Numbered from the stretch's first letter, positions 1-13,163 are shown. The stretch: 64,000 nucleotides of DNA from Pseudisothecium myosuroides (GCA_951799445.1 OX637288.1:1800501-1864500), one strand, 5' to 3'. Made by a program: numbers and translations. The notes: a model not told the origin generated them from the sequence alone.

Positions 1-363
1 CACGAGATTGATCGTATCATACAGTCACTGCACTCAAACGTGGGGTCAAAAACTTTTCCATTGTGTCAGGGTTTGATTGTGTGAAAAATGTGCGTTAATC
101 AACGACATTGTGGCAAGTGTGCAGGATATTTTAGAGTGTCATTTCAGAGACCGTCATAATAAAGAATTTATAATTTTGTAAACCGTGCTATTTAGTGCGT
201 GGTAATGTGGCTAGGTTTTCTAGGACATCTATCTGCCTTGCGAGCGGATATACTTCTCCTTGGGCCTTAAGAGCAATTCAGGTCGAGTCGACCTGAAATG
301 ACAATTTGAAGAATCCCAAAGGAGGAAGGTCCATGGCAATTAGGATTGGTGTGCATAACATAC

Positions 364-1140
364 CACAAGCTCGACGAGCATGGCGATGACGATGGTCCAG
401 AAATTTCCGAGAAAAGCGTCGGACATGAGCCCTCCCAGCAACGACGTGAGATACGAAGCGCCCCAGTAGTTGGACAATGCAGTAGCTGCAGGGATGGCCG
501 ACATGTGCATGGGACCTAGCAAGTATAAGTTCAAGTTGAACGCAATTCCCAAGTTCACCACCGCCTCAAACATGGCGGCTCCTGCAGTACGTGGACACAA
601 AAACACATTCAATTCACTTGCTTAACAACCACTCCCATAAACAAGCCACAGCATTTTCTTCAACAAACGCTTTCAACATTGGAGATGGATACACAGTTTT
701 CATCTTCAATCATGCTTTGGGATTAGAGATCGACTCATACAACTTCATGGTTCCCACGAGGACTCAGCTCCCTCTATCAGAGAACTGAGAGATGATCGAT
801 GGCCAAATCAACCACCTGTTTGACCGGCCACTCCTAGCTATTGGTTTTCCCATTTCAACACTGGAAGCTTAACATTGAGGAATTGCCTGCTAAACTACTC
901 TGAAATCCATTACTGGTAATGCAGATGAGCTTTGAATCAAATGCAATGGTATATTCTTCTGAGCCCTGTCGACTCACCAAAAAGAGTTGGTGCGGCCTTC
1001 CATCCTCCCGTGGTAACCGTATTGGCAGGGCGTCCTTTGAAATCCACGGAGCCATCTGCGGTCGTGGTGGGCTTGCTTGTTGGCTCGGAGATCACACTAT
1101 CTGCTCGGCTGCTCGGCTGCCGTTGCTGCACCTGGTTCAT
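364..1140 (-). CDS. NPF (NRT1/PTR) family transporter, first two exons, gene runs off left edge
   Basis: Members of this family are twelve-helix, proton-coupled plasma or vacuolar membrane carriers of nitrate, peptides, hormones or glucosides. Exon 1 is 978-1140, starting at the ATG at 1140, and ends TTTTTG|GTGAGT. A 396-bp intron follows. Exon 2 is 364-581 (218 bp), preceded by TACTGCAG and ending CTTGTG|GTATGT. The joined frame gives 127 residues: a hydrophilic N-terminus, then DFKGRPAN, TGGWKAAP, helix 1 with GIAFNLNLYL, GASYLTSLLGG and SDAFLGNFWTI. All are family landmarks in the right order and spacing. The intron after exon 2 continues to the window edge; I see no exon 3 in 1-363. An in-frame upstream ATG at 1227 is possible, but 1140 gives the usual short N-terminus. 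Oddity: the helix-1 ExxE[R/K] proton-coupling motif reads AxxEA. Subfamily and substrate cannot be told. Confidence 0.88.
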
Positions 1141-2292
1141 GACCACCGAAATTAACCGAAGGTTACGACTGATGTTACGTTGTTCAAGCTTTTGCTGCAG
1201 CTTCCCTTTGTTTCTAGCTTGACACACCTATACATACATTCGTTTCTGCCGTATTCTTCGTATTCAGCAATAAAAGAATTAATATCATTTACACTCACTA
1301 AGGCAGGAGATGTTTAATTTGATAGCAAACTTCGCCGACTCCTGTTACCCAGAGCAACTCAACTCTTCCAACACTTGCCTTTCGAGATCAATTAGCAAGC
1401 TACCATGACTTGGCTTAATGTCTATCGCCGCTGATTTTTGAATGGAAACGGCGCTGTCTACTATTCTTTCTACAGTGCTCTACTATTGATTTGAATGACT
1501 GCGTCAGAAATCATACAGTGCGTGACAAAAATTTGATCTCACGATAGTTTGACTAGCTCTTGTACCTCAAGTGAGCTCTCCAAGAAGTGAGCTCTCCAGT
1601 GATCTCCCCAAAACCATACTCCTAAACATTTTAAAATGCTTCAAGGGACGCAAATAGCACCTTTTATCTTAGCAAGTGTTGTAGAATTTCAGAATATAAT
1701 CCGAATGATTAGCTAGCAAATCGAGAAGCATCACTCACTGGTCAACTGCAGAACCTCATTTTAATTATGATTACAGTCCCCTGATTAAACAAGTTAATCA
1801 CTACACGCTTGCACCACTCCGGGCAAGCAAACTGAAGGTCAATCAACAGACTCCGACTAGCTCCTCAGTCCATTGGAAACGAAAATAATCAAAAACGTAT
1901 CCACGAGCTTTCAACACACATACACACACACACGACATTGCAAACTTAGGAACCGAAAGTCACCTGCCGAGTCTCGCAAGGAACCCACTCAGCCGGAGAG
2001 CACACATATGCCATGACCACAGCACCACCGCCACCAGCTCCCTCCGAGCTAGCTCACAGACAGGATCCGCCCTCCTTGACTCCACAATACCCGGAGGATC
2101 ATGCCATATATAGAATACAAGAGCCATTGATATATCTGATGCGATTGGTCTCATGCCATACACTGGGAGAGATCGAGACCAGTCCGGTGCAATAAATTCC
2201 CGTGGGGGTGAAGTTAGAGGTGCAGATAGACAGAGAGAACGGGGCTGCAATAGAGGCTTCCGAGCTCCGTTTTCAACGCGGAGCAAGGTAAT
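1141..2292. other. Upstream flank of NPF gene, no gene seen
   Basis: This stretch should hold the promoter and 5' UTR of the minus-strand NPF gene. A short CA-rich run lies near 1913-1935. Open frames here are short, overlap on both strands and have no recognisable domain. Confidence 0.5.
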
Positions 2293-2320
2293 GAGTGTGA
2301 GTGTGTGTGTGTGTGTGAGT
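2293..2320. repeat. GT dinucleotide microsatellite
   Basis: Imperfect (GT)n tract with GA interruptions at both ends. Confidence 0.9.
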
Positions 2321-2401
2321 ACCTACCTGCACTTGCTACCAGCTCACATCCACCGGGCCCATCCCACCAGATCAGATATCTAGCTCCATCAATATATTCA
2401 C

Positions 2402-3010
2402 CACGTACTGTATGTTGTTTGGAGCTAGAAGGGGTCACAAATGTGGCTAAAAGTAGCAAAACTTCTAAACTAAACTCGTTCTTTGCTGCAAGTACTGTCA
2501 AAATTTAACAAATGCTGTTGGATTTGAGATTTTAGCTCAGTTAGCAGTGAACAACTTCAGCTAATTATGAAAAGCTCATTTGGGTCCACTTCTCTCCACT
2601 AGGTATATAAGTTGCCTGTATTTACCGGTAGCAATGCTCACAAAGGTGGCTAAATGTAGCAAAGCTTCTATCAAAACTTGGTTCTTGCTACAAAAATTGT
2701 GAATATTGAAGTGTTAGGTTTGAGATTTTAGTGATTCTAGCAACATTGAGATAATTATGAAAATCTCATTTTGGGACCACTGCTCGTCTCCACGTATGTT
2801 GTTTGTAGCTAGCAGTGTTCACAAATGCGGTTAAATGTAGCAAAGCTTTTACGGAAACTTGGTTCCTGCCAAAAAAAAATGCAAATATTTAACAGAGTTA
2901 ATTTTGAGATTTTAACACATGTAGCAGTCTTTTCAGTAACTTGAGCTAATTATGAAAATCACTTTTGTGACCACTGCGAGTCTTCACCACGTATGTTGTT
3001 CGTTGTTCGT
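2402..3010. repeat. Three diverged tandem repeats of about 200 bp
   Basis: Each unit carries the same series of phrases: CACGTATGTTGTTTG, CACAAATGTGGCTAAA, TAGCAAAGCTT, TTTGAGATTTTAG, AATTATGAAAA and GACCACTGC. 'CACAAATGTGGC' variants recur near 2435, 2638 and 2820. A fourth start (CCACGTATGTTGTTCG) ends the array near 3003. No coding frame is kept between units. Confidence 0.75.
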
Positions 3011-3463
3011 GTTGTACTGTGGGAATGAATTGAATGAGGGAAAAGCATGTGAGTTGAAGGTGCGCACCTGCTTTTAATTTCCCTTGCTGCAGCTGCACTG
3101 CTGCTGTGCTGTGCTGCACCACCGTCCTGTGATGAAGTCCCGGTCCCGCTGTCTGTCTGGATCTCTGTCTGTTGCAGTTGCAGGCCGTGCAAGGACTACT
3201 GCCCTGCATGCTGCTAACTGCAATATTATTGTGCTCAGTTTGAAGAAGGTTCTTCTCGTCCTAGACCACGAATTTTATTTTCAATTTTCCAGGGTAGTGT
3301 AATTGTATATAACGTGCGATCTTGAGTGGAGTAAGATCGTTCTTTACGTGATGAGAATCTTTCTATCCAAGAATTTGCAGATCATGCCGGATGAGGCGTC
3401 ATTTATTCATCCAAGTTTCTGCAGATTCAATCAATTGTGGCAATGTTGTTATACTGTGAGATA

Positions 3464-3544
3464 CTTCCTCCATATGGAAATAGTGTATCCATTTCTCAAA
3501 GCAATACCACTGAGAATGGATACACTATTTCCAAACAGAGGGAG
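3464..3544. mobile_element. Stowaway-like MITE (81 bp)
   Basis: Near-perfect hairpin with ends CTTCCTCC and CAGAGGGAG, the Stowaway CTCCCTCYG signature, flanked by TA on both sides (3462-3463 and 3545-3546). The arms share GGAAATAGTGTATCCATT. This is a non-autonomous Tc1/mariner type. Confidence 0.85.
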
Positions 3545-4542
3545 TATTATCTTTTATGAAAATTTCATCCATTCAGAAATAAAGAATATTTTGTAAGATT
3601 TTGCCACTGAGTGAAAAATCGACACAGATACTGAAATCCCTGCGCCTAACTCAGGTAGCGGCTTGAATGTTGCCTTGAACCCCACAATGGCAGTGGAGGT
3701 TTTGATCTAGAATGTCAAGCTAGGTGCTTGCATTGAGATTCACTACTGTTATTCTAATTTTTACATAAATGAGAGAAACTTTGTTGGACAAGAGCTAACT
3801 TATATTCAGATATTCCTGTATTCCTTTTTCTGATAATACTTTGTTCAGGAATATCAACATGAAAGTAATGTAACCGGAGTGCTTTTAATATCAATGCCTC
3901 GCAGTGGTTGCTGACATGTTCCACCCTTACCATCAAATTCTTAAGTTAAGCTTATGGTTGCTGATGGAATGTTGCTGATGGAATGTTGCTTGTTGAAATG
4001 TGGCTGATGACATCAAAATCTAGGCAAGCAGACCGGTGAAGATTGTGTGCCTGCACTCCTGAGCTTTTGTGTGGAGCACAGATTTGAGCTTGCAGTAATG
4101 GAATCATGACTGGAGTTTAGGTTACCCAAAATCAATTTTCAATTGTTAGATTGACACAGTTGAGAGCACTGAAATTGTGACTTTCAGCTACACAAAGATT
4201 TTTAAAATACGACTGTTGTTGCATGTGGTTTGTGTTGTGCAACGTAGTCTGTACTGCCCTACCTGCAGCAAGGCATGCACACAAGTCTACTGGAAATCAT
4301 ACGGCTTCCAAACATGCTTCAACAAAAATCATTGGATGTTGCTCAATCAAGTGTCTCCAATGAAGAACTTGAATATGAGATCCAGACACTTTCTCTCCAC
4401 ATCCAATCTAGGGCTGCCACCTCTCCATTTCCAATACAAGGGCTGTGTTCATATTATGAGGAGCATGAATGCTGTCTGAAAGTTAGTTAGAGACCACAAA
4501 AAGAATAGTCAAGGTGCAGAGGAGGAGAGTCAAACGTAAATA
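3545..4542. other. No gene seen
   Basis: AT-rich sequence with short open frames only. One stretch (3960-4000) repeats GCTGATGGAATGTTGCT a few times. Confidence 0.4.
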
Positions 4543-5155
4543 TAGTAGAACCTCTCTAAACCAATAGGTCCATGACTGGTCTGACAAGATTACATTAGGG
4601 GGGTTTATTTGCTTAAAGCATCTTCACCGGTACACTGTAAATTGACACGTCAAAGCTCATTTGAAGAGTGGCAGTTTGACAATAGGCCCCTCTTGCAAAC
4701 TCATACCCCCACTAGCACACCCTAAAGTTCCAATTTTCCATGCTGGAGGAATCCCGAGGCTGATAAGATGTGTGAATTTTTTTATTGAAGTTTGTTTCAG
4801 GAAGGTTAATTTTAGAAATGCAATTACTACCTGGTTACTCCTCCTCAAAAAGAACAAGAAATATTTGCCAATATTGTGACCCAAGTCAAATGGGGTCACA
4901 ACTGTAAGTTGGAGTGTTGGGAGAGATTTTTCTTGGACCCTTGGTTGACAAAATCCAAATCTTGCAACTAGTGGGACGACTCTGCACTTCCAGGCACGCC
5001 AACCCATTTATCAGGGCAAGATGGCGTGCCCCGGTGGAGATGCTCTTATGGAGGGTCATTTTTAGTCATAATCTTTGTTCTGGGGACAAGTCTAATAAGA
5101 TTTGCTTACAAAGTTTTATTTGCTTGTAGAGGATCAACTTAGGGAGGTTCTATTG
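4543..5155. mobile_element. Emigrant-like (pogo-type) element carrying a nested element, copy 1
   Basis: The ends are TAGTAGAACCTCTCTAA and its inverse GGGAGGTTCTATTG. They resemble the CAGTAAAACCTCTATAAA termini of plant Emigrant/Lemi elements. A TA precedes the left end (4541-4542); the right-hand TA has decayed to AA. Positions 4616-5045 are a second element inserted in it. The same composite occurs inverted at 15733-16668, with the inner element at the same point. Confidence 0.75.
4616..5045. mobile_element. Harbinger-like MITE nested in Emigrant-like element, copy 1
   Basis: The left end is AAGCATCTTCACCGG and the right end CCCCGGTGGAGATGCTC. It is flanked by TTA on both sides (4613-4615 and 5046-5048), the TAA/TTA target typical of PIF/Harbinger elements. 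At 430 bp it is shorter than its relative at 15854-16596. Confidence 0.7.
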
Positions 5156-6479
5156 AACATTGGGAATAATAGACATTGTTTTCCACCACTGCATTTTATG
5201 GGGCATTTTTAGGGGGTAAAATAATTTACAAGGCCACTTATATACTCTTGGTGGCAAATTCTTCAAATTAAATTTGATTCATGGAAGACCTCACTATCAA
5301 CCCATTAAGGACTGTGGTTGATTTTGGTGGAGGCGAGCAAGACTTTTTCTTGTTTTAGGGTGAACATGTTTAAAAAATATCAAATTGCGATGAATTCGGG
5401 AGATTTGTCTATATTGATTGAAATCCACATGAATGCTTGGGGCTCTATAGTAAATTTTTGGGCATTTTACCATCCCAATTTAGATATTATAATGCATCTG
5501 TGCGTATTTTCAACCCATATGTCGTTTGTTTTTTCAACCCCTAAACCGCATGCTAGCACAAAATTTCCCGATTTTTGTCCCAATACATTCATTTCCAAAT
5601 TCCCCACACTTGTCTCCTTTCATCCAACTGCAAATGCATTATCAAACTCTAGCTACCAATGAAAAAGTGTCAATTTTGACTAGAAAGTGGTCAACTAGAC
5701 CTTAATGGATTAATTGTTGGTTTTCTATTTAGGAAATTTTTATTGGTTATTTGGTTTTCTACTCAAGACAACTTTAGAAGTGAATACTGCTTCATCTTTG
5801 GGCCAAAGTATTCTCCTTTCACTCCAATATTCTTTCTCTCCAATTTCTTGCCTATTTTCTAAAGAAAAATACAACATTCGTTCATCCAAATTCCAATCAG
5901 TTTTTGCTTAATTGCAACAAGTGGCAATTTTTGATGTTGATACCTTCATATAATTCTTTTTAAAGGCATGCTCGAGAATTCAATGGTTAGAACATTTCCT
6001 ACCACCCTCTTGGATTGAGCCCACCAGATGTTTTTTCAAGGGGAGAGTGGTAGAGTCAGGAATCCAGTGGCAAAGCGGGGCTAGAAAATCTTATGCGGCC
6101 TAGAGCAAGAAGGTCGGCCAAAGACTTCTTTATCAATAGCTAGCAGGTTACTCAATGCCACTGTGGCAAAGAGAGGTTGTGGAGAGAAGCATCCTTGACA
6201 AGCTACTACAAAGACAAGGAGCTTCTCACAAAGCCTTCCTTCACAAGTGGTCTCTTCCTAAACTCTAATTTTTTTATATCTAAATTTAAAAAATCTAAAA
6301 GTGTCCCATGATCACACAAACTTGCACCTAGATATCTTACATAGTATAGAAAATATGTATAGATTCTAAAAAAATTTAACCCACCACTAAGGTAGGACCA
6401 CCCATTCTAGACTAGGGAGGGATGCCCAACTTGTAGGGTGCACTAATTCAAGCCAAGCAAGGCACTCAAGCTTAGAATG
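5156..6479. other. No gene seen
   Basis: AT-rich DNA with only short, unrelated open frames on both strands. I recognise nothing in it. Confidence 0.4.
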
Positions 6480-6815
6480 TGTGTTTTTCTCCTTTTCAAG
6501 GTTGAGACAAATAAGATCATGATACATGTTCTAAATTGCACCAAATTGCACAAGAAGTAGTGAGCAGGAAAGTAATTTGGCTATAAGCGGAATTGGAAGA
6601 CTCTAGACATTGGCTATGGATTCGGCACACTTTTTGGCTCCCAAAATTTATAGTAATTTCAATTTCGGCAATAAAATTACGAAAAATTCACAGTCCCAAT
6701 ATTTCTTATCTCTCTAGATGAAAAACTGAATTTCCACTACCTCAAATTGCTCCTCATTTGTTCTGAAATTGCTTAAGTGATCGGAAATGGGTGGTTCTAC
6801 CTTAGAGAATTATGA
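6480..6815. repeat. Dispersed repeat family R1, copy 1
   Basis: Shares AGCAGGAAAGTA, GGAATTGGAAGACTCTAGA, TGGCTCCCAAAATTTA and TTCTACCTTA with the copy at 63230-63590. Its complement matches 52838-53050. No terminal repeats were found, so the element class is unknown. Confidence 0.65.
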
Positions 6816-7050
6816 AGATTTAGTACACTATGACTAGGGCATTAGTCACAGAGTACTAAATCTTCTACAACTTTTACCTCTTGATTCACAAATGTGACTA
6901 CGGCTTCCATATTGGTGTTGGCATCACCATGTTGGCCTTTGCCTTCTTAAAACATGAAACTCAATGACGACAAGGGACCGGAAGTTCTCCTGTACAAATC
7001 AAAATTATATTGGGGTAGAGGACAAATCTACAAGCCCTAAGCCTCTACAA

Positions 7051-7301
7051 GGCCATATTGGTTATATTGAGACTTTTCACAGTCTCATTTTTACCTTTGA
7101 CTCAAAGATAAACCGCTTTATCTCTTTATTACTATTTTTTTATAAATGGGTAACAATATCAACTTTTAGAATTTTATTTTAGAATCACTATTTGAGAATT
7201 ATTTATTTTTGGTTTCAATTAATATTTTTCAAAATGTATTTACAATAACTAGCATTTTGTCTCAAAATCTGCCAAAAGTCTCAATATAACGAATATGGTC
7301 A
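7051..7301. mobile_element. MITE with about 27-bp terminal inverted repeats
   Basis: The left end GGCCATATTGGTTATATTG is mirrored by the right end CAATATAACGAATATGGTC; TIR identity continues through GAGACTTTT. Flanks share TCTACA, so a target duplication of 6-7 bp is possible. Superfamily not decided. Confidence 0.65.
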
Positions 7302-8131
7302 TCTACATGCGTAACTACAATTCTATTGGGGATTGAATTTCACATGGATGTTCTAGCCATCTCAAAAATCTGTTGGCAAGGTTGTAAATTAGCGGTGGTC
7401 AAGAGATGTTCTTAGTCTAGTATCCACACTAGACGAGCATTTTTCTTTTATGATATAAAGGTGTAACCATGGCCAATGACTTACACAACTTACATTATTC
7501 ACTAATAAGCTCCCTTTAACTTGAAAAGAGTCATTCAAGCATCTTAGGAACTCAAGGAATTTCATGAGGTGGTCAATCTTCAGTGGCCTACATTAGAGAT
7601 ACAGTAGTTCCATGTTTTCCAGCCAATACTTTTGGGGCTGCTTCAATAATGCTTTCAAAAGCACATAACTTACTCTGTTCAGTGATGTTGTGTAAGCCAA
7701 ATTTCAGAGGGACTCTCAGAAACCGGCCACTATTAAGTTATAGCTTTGTATTGCAAAATAAAACTCTGCACAGAACTGACTGATAAGATACTGTAAGTTA
7801 CTCAGGTCTGAATTGCACAAAAATCTTTGGGAGAGGTTCCAGAGAACTGAACGGATGCACATGATGACATCATGATGAAATGGGGAAGCAAAACGCATAC
7901 AAAATGTACAGCACTGAGCTGGCTCTGTAAGACTGTAACTGGTCCAAAAGGGCCCCCAAAGTCCCATGTTGAAGGTGCTCCCCTCCTTGCTTGGCAGTAC
8001 TGTAAGTACTGGAACTCTCGCCTAACCGCACTGTACTCAAATTTCAAGAGAAATCCTGCCAATCTTTGCAGACTGACCTCCATTCATTGTTTTGTTGTAG
8101 GTAAGGTAAGCTAAGCTTACATAGAAGCTTA
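7302..8131. other. No gene recognised
   Basis: The part from 7560 to 8110 is less AT-rich and has overlapping open frames of 66-93 codons on both strands, but none shows a domain or conserved splice structure. Confidence 0.35.
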
Positions 8132-8867
8132 GAGCATTTGCAGTGGTGTCTTGGTAAACAATCCCTGTATCGGCAAATGCAGGGACATTTCAGGAGGCCC
8201 GCATATTGTAGTGTGCTCTTAAAGCGACCTATTAAGAGCTGATTGAAACAATTTTCAGTAAATTTTGGTAGGAAGAAGAAATGGAATTGGCATCTAACCC
8301 AAGTCGTTTCATATTTTTTGAACTTTCGTGGAATTAGTTATGAATTTTTGAAGTTGAAACCCAATGGTCACTAAAAGCGACCCCCTCCTGGAATGTACAC
8401 TGTGGGTGCATTGAAGAAAGCAAAATGTACCCTTGTGTTAGAGGTCGCTTTTAGAGCCGGGTCACTTTTAAAGCACCCTACCTTAGTGCCAGGTTGTTCT
8501 TAGAACAAATTGATCCAATGGTAAGCCGGCAATCCAAGTGTCAAATGATCTTTTCATATTATTAAAAGAAAGAAAGAAAAAATTTACATTTAAAAAAGAC
8601 TTTTCATGGAAACAAGAGAAGGTTGAATTGATTGGCATGCTTAACAATGTGGAAAAGGGTTGACAATAATGATTATTTCTGCTCGGAGCTAACTTGCGGG
8701 CCTTTGATATTTTGCAAATTTGTTAATTCCAGTGGGTTGCATACTAAGACCATGGAAGTAACGGACCCCCATAATGGTTGCATTGGGGCACATATTTTAT
8801 TACAAATCACTCAGCACTCAGCACAATGTTGATAGCATCAAGTTTGCTGAGACTACTACAGATGCTC
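8132..8867. mobile_element. Harbinger-like non-autonomous element (736 bp)
   Basis: The left end GAGCATTTGCAGTGGTGTC is mirrored by the right end CTACTACAGATGCTC, with TTA target copies at 8129-8131 and 8868-8870. About 130 bp inside (8230-8360, around GGAATTGGCATCTAA) recurs at 33455-33600. No transposase frame is present. Confidence 0.75.
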
Positions 8868-9339
8868 TTACGAGTTACAACCCATTTCCAACCACTTAAG
8901 GAATTGAGTTTATTTGCAAGATGGGTTGGGTGAGGGAAAAAATTTCCCCATGCAATGAAATAGGTTTTAGAAGGATTTAAATTTTTTTACATTTTTTTCC
9001 TCAAAAATGAAATTACCATGAATTTTTTTTATGAAGATCCCGTTAAACCTATTCTTATTATATAGGTCGTTCTATTTTCAACCATAGGCTGGTTACAAAA
9101 TCGATGAAAGTGATAATTGTAGCTTTCAATGTATATGTTGTGATCATTCTATGCTCTCAATATACACTTCTTGGACATTTTCGTTGCTCATGCTAGTCTA
9201 GCTATGCTTGAACTGTAATATAAACCACAATTGATCGGAAATAGAGCAACCCACATGGCGGAAATGGGGGGAAGGTGCTCAAGAATAGGTCGCCTGCCTT
9301 GAACCTTGGTTGTCTCTTCCTTCTGAACAAGGTTTTTTA

Positions 9340-9900
9340 ACCTTTAAAGGACATTTTATATTTGGGCTTGGTCAAACTTCATTAGATTTCTATATAAAAT
9401 ACACATCTCAAAAATTTGACATTTTTCAAATGCATTAATATATGTCCAAATTTTAATCGCAATTTTCACAATTCAAAACATCAAATTGAATTATATATGA
9501 TTTTTAAAATAAATTTCTTTATAAAAATTATAAAAATTACAAAAATGATTAAAATAATATGAGATTTCAGTTTAAAAAACAGAAATAATAGTGGCAAACA
9601 TCATGGTGTAATTGATGTACACTTTGAACTCATTCCAAGAAAAATATGATGGAAAGACTTCAAAAGTAGTATCTTTTGAGCTTTCAAGATGATATCTTCA
9701 ATGTGTTACAAAAATTCAAATTTTAAAAATTTTGAAAAAAATTCAAATTGAAAAAAAATTAGATTATTGGAGCTACATTTTCTTAGTTAAAGTTACAAGC
9801 ATTTAAAATCAATAACTACTTGAAAATTCAAGTTTTGACTTTCTAAGTGCTCATGGGTCTTGCAATCATTATATCCTTGAAGGTTTAATTTTCTAAGGTG
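9340..9900. repeat. Dispersed repeat R2, copy 1
   Basis: Direct repeat of 14829-15310. Shared blocks include GTCAAACTT, AACATCATGGTGT, TTGGAGCTACATTTTCT, GCATTTAAAATCAATAACTA and TCTTGCAAT. The copies are well diverged and have no clear terminal repeats. Confidence 0.7.
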
Positions 9901-11462
9901 GGTACACCCAAAATCACACTCTAACTATAACCGCCATCATCACCTTGTGTACATTTCCAAAATCAACATGTATATATGTTGAAGAAAATATTTTAGAGCA
10001 TCTACGCAACCATAACTTTGACATTTCATAACTTTCACACCCAAATGCGGTGTTCTTTGGTGCCTCCTTTCACTTGCCATCAACAAAATATAAAAATTTG
10101 ACCAATCTCCTAATAGTAACTAGACACAATAGCAAAAAGTGGTGGTTTGGGGGGTACCCACCTTAAGAGTGCGGAAAAACAATCCATAGTAGAGCAATGA
10201 TGCTATTTACATCCATGGTCATGGATTAAATATGCAAAATGTGGATTAAAATTCATTTTTTCATCCAAATATGCTTATCATCCTAAAAGAGTGATATCAT
10301 CCCATTTTGTAGTTGTTTAGTAATTCATTCTAGAAAAGTGATATGTATTACTGAGCATTTGCTCAAAATGTTTGGTGTAGCATTTGAGATTAAAAAATTA
10401 CTCAAGAAAATCCATGCTTATGAACGATCGGATTAAGACCGCAAGAATCTATTGTCTCAAATGTGATTTTCATAAATGCTCAAATTTAATTGTTTTCCTT
10501 CATATATCATTGGGAGGAGTTTTGACATCTCATGGAACAATAATTAGAGGGCTTCGTATTATACTCTTCAATTTACTACTACTATTGAATCAACATTTTC
10601 CACATTTGTCATTACAAACTACCAATTTTTAATTCAAACTACGAGGCTTTGTTGTAATCTTTCATAAACTTGTTGCATCATTAAGATTAATGCAAACCTT
10701 TAAAATGGAAACCAATGGGTCAATTTATGTGAAGTAGATAAAATAAGAATCCTTTGATCATTAACTAATCTTTGAAGGCTCAAGTAATTTAGTTGTTGGT
10801 GATTTGGGCATCTCTTGTAAGATATATTTATAACATTTTTGTAAAGAATTATCTTTTGTATCAAAAAGTTTCTGTAGAATATGACAAATTTGGTTTCCCA
10901 AGAAACAAACAATAAATAATTACTTGAGATGTACAGTAGCATTTTTTCAACAAACAAGGCTAATAGATTAATATTTCTTCAATAGAGCATCTTTTTCTAG
11001 GTCATCAAAAAAAACTTATGTAATGTAGTACAATTATAATGGTGGAAATTGGTGCAATAGGCAACAAATTGTATAGACTATTGTCTATATTTCTAAACTT
11101 GACTATATTGTACGGTCAAGTCAAGTCTAGCTCATTTACAAATTTTTGGATCCTATTGAGATTACGAGAACTTTGGAAGGCATGTGTGCACTCAAAAATG
11201 GACAAAATTACAAATTTTGAATTGCATTCAAATCACACTAGATTCTACTTTATCATCATTACAAACACACATATGTAATTGAAAATCATACAAAGAATTT
11301 GATGTTTTCTATATACTATGTATTGTCTAGTGTTGCCAACATTTGTGAAAATTACAACTTGTATTCAATGGTACATATAAGAAATGAACATTCACAATTT
11401 CTTTAAAGATACTTAATCCCATACCACTTGAATTTATTGTATGATTTCTTGCTTCTTCTTCA
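9901..11462. other. No gene seen
   Basis: Very AT-rich DNA. Open frames reach 82-85 codons but have low complexity and no recognisable motif. Confidence 0.4.
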
Positions 11463-12558
11463 GGGTGATTGCAAGAAACACTTGTACTGTCTGGTTGCGG
11501 GTTTTTTTGGACCACTATAACTTTTGCTATAACTTTTGATTTATAGGTTCAATGCCAAAAATAAAAATAAAAGCTTTTGAGATGTCCTGATTGTAATTGT
11601 ATCCCTTGTTTTTCAGAAATTAAAAAAAATCAATTTATATTTAAAATTCAATTTTGTTAATTTGTCACACTTTGACGTTTAGGGATTTTTAGTACTATTG
11701 AGCGGTTTAAATTAATGATTTTCAGTTTAAATTTCTATGGTATAATCCCCTAGTAGGTAGATATAATCCTACCAAAGATCATTAAAAAATACATTATTTT
11801 ATATCCTCCACGGTTGTGCAAATAGGCCTCCCTTTCGCGCGCACTTCTAAACATTAGAGATGGTTTTGACTTCATTTTTTTGGTCAAATCTCATCACCAT
11901 GAAGTCCTCCCAAATGGCCGATTTTTAGTTTTGTTCAAAAAAAATTTGGGACAATTCTGCAAACTATTCTAGTGAAGAGGAAAATACATTCTTCAACATT
12001 TTAATTTGTAGAAAAATACATCCTTCAACATTTTAATTTGTAGAAAATAGGAAAAAAAAATTTGAACAAAACTAAAAATTGGCCATTTGGGAGGACTTTT
12101 TGGTGATGAGATTTGACCAAAAAAATGAAGTCAAAACCATCTCTAATGTTTAGAAGTGCGCGCGCAAGGGAGGCCTATTTGCACAACCGTGGAGGATATA
12201 AAATAATGTATTTTTTAATGATCTTTGGTAGGAATATGTCTACCTACTAGGGGATTATACCATAGAATTTTCAACTGAAAATCATTAATTTAAACCGCTT
12301 AATAGTAGTACTAAAACCCCCTAAACATCAAAGTGTGACAAATTAACAAAATTGAATTTTAAATATAAATTGATTTTTTTTAATTTCTGAAAAATAAGGG
12401 ATACAATTACAATCAAGACATCTAAAGTGGGATGTTTCCCATAATAGCATTTTTTTGGTTTTGGCATTGAATCTATAAATCAAAAGTTATAGTAAAAGTT
12501 AGAGCAGTCCAAAAACACACACGCAACCAAATAGTATAGGTGTTTCTTGCAATCACCC
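11463..12558. mobile_element. Long foldback element R3, 1.1 kb palindrome
   Basis: Almost the whole element is one inverted repeat: the left arm (11463 to about 11980) pairs with the right arm (about 12050 to 12558). Termini are GGGTGATTGCAAGAAACAC and its complement. The 4-bp target copy TTCA flanks both sides (11459-11462 and 12559-12562). The centre has a 33-bp direct duplication (ACATTTTAATTTGTAGAAA, twice). A diverged relative is at 20073-20786. No transposase is visible, so the superfamily is open. Confidence 0.85.
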
Positions 12559-12815
12559 TTCATCCCCAATGCAAAAAAATTTAGACTATCTTCCAAAGAA
12601 TCTCTATAAAATGGTAGGCAGTGTATAAAAGAAATCCAAATTGTTGAATGATTTTAAATTATTCATTTTTCACATGTTATGAAGTTGAAGTGCACTTCAT
12701 TGCAATTCCTATGCAATTTGCGGTTTCAAAATTGGTTCAATTTTTAGCATGCTAAAGCTTCCTAAAATTGCTGAACTTTCTAATGAAGACCTGACTGTAC
12801 AGTAGCAAGAACAGT

Positions 12816-12833
12816 AAATAAATAAATAAATAA

Positions 12834-12896
<63 letters not shown>
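12816..12896. repeat. AAAT then TA microsatellite
   Basis: (AAAT)n runs straight into about 28 units of TA. Confidence 0.95.
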
Positions 12897-12899
<3 letters not shown>

Positions 12900-13163
12900 T
12901 GTAAAATGTCAAGAAATTAGTGAGGGACAACCTCATTCCACTACTCAGTGTAGCTTTTCCATGGCCTGGGGCCATTCCTTGCTCACTTCAAGTTTCCTTA
13001 TACACGTCTGAGTAACTGCATTTCTGGAGATGTACCGCAGTGGTAAGGAATTCCTTGGCATCAAAAGGATGGCATCTGAGTAGCAAACTGCTACTGCTTA
13101 TGTTCAGAACCATCCTTATACAGATGTTCAGATGCCATCCTCATGTTCAGATGCGATCCTGAA

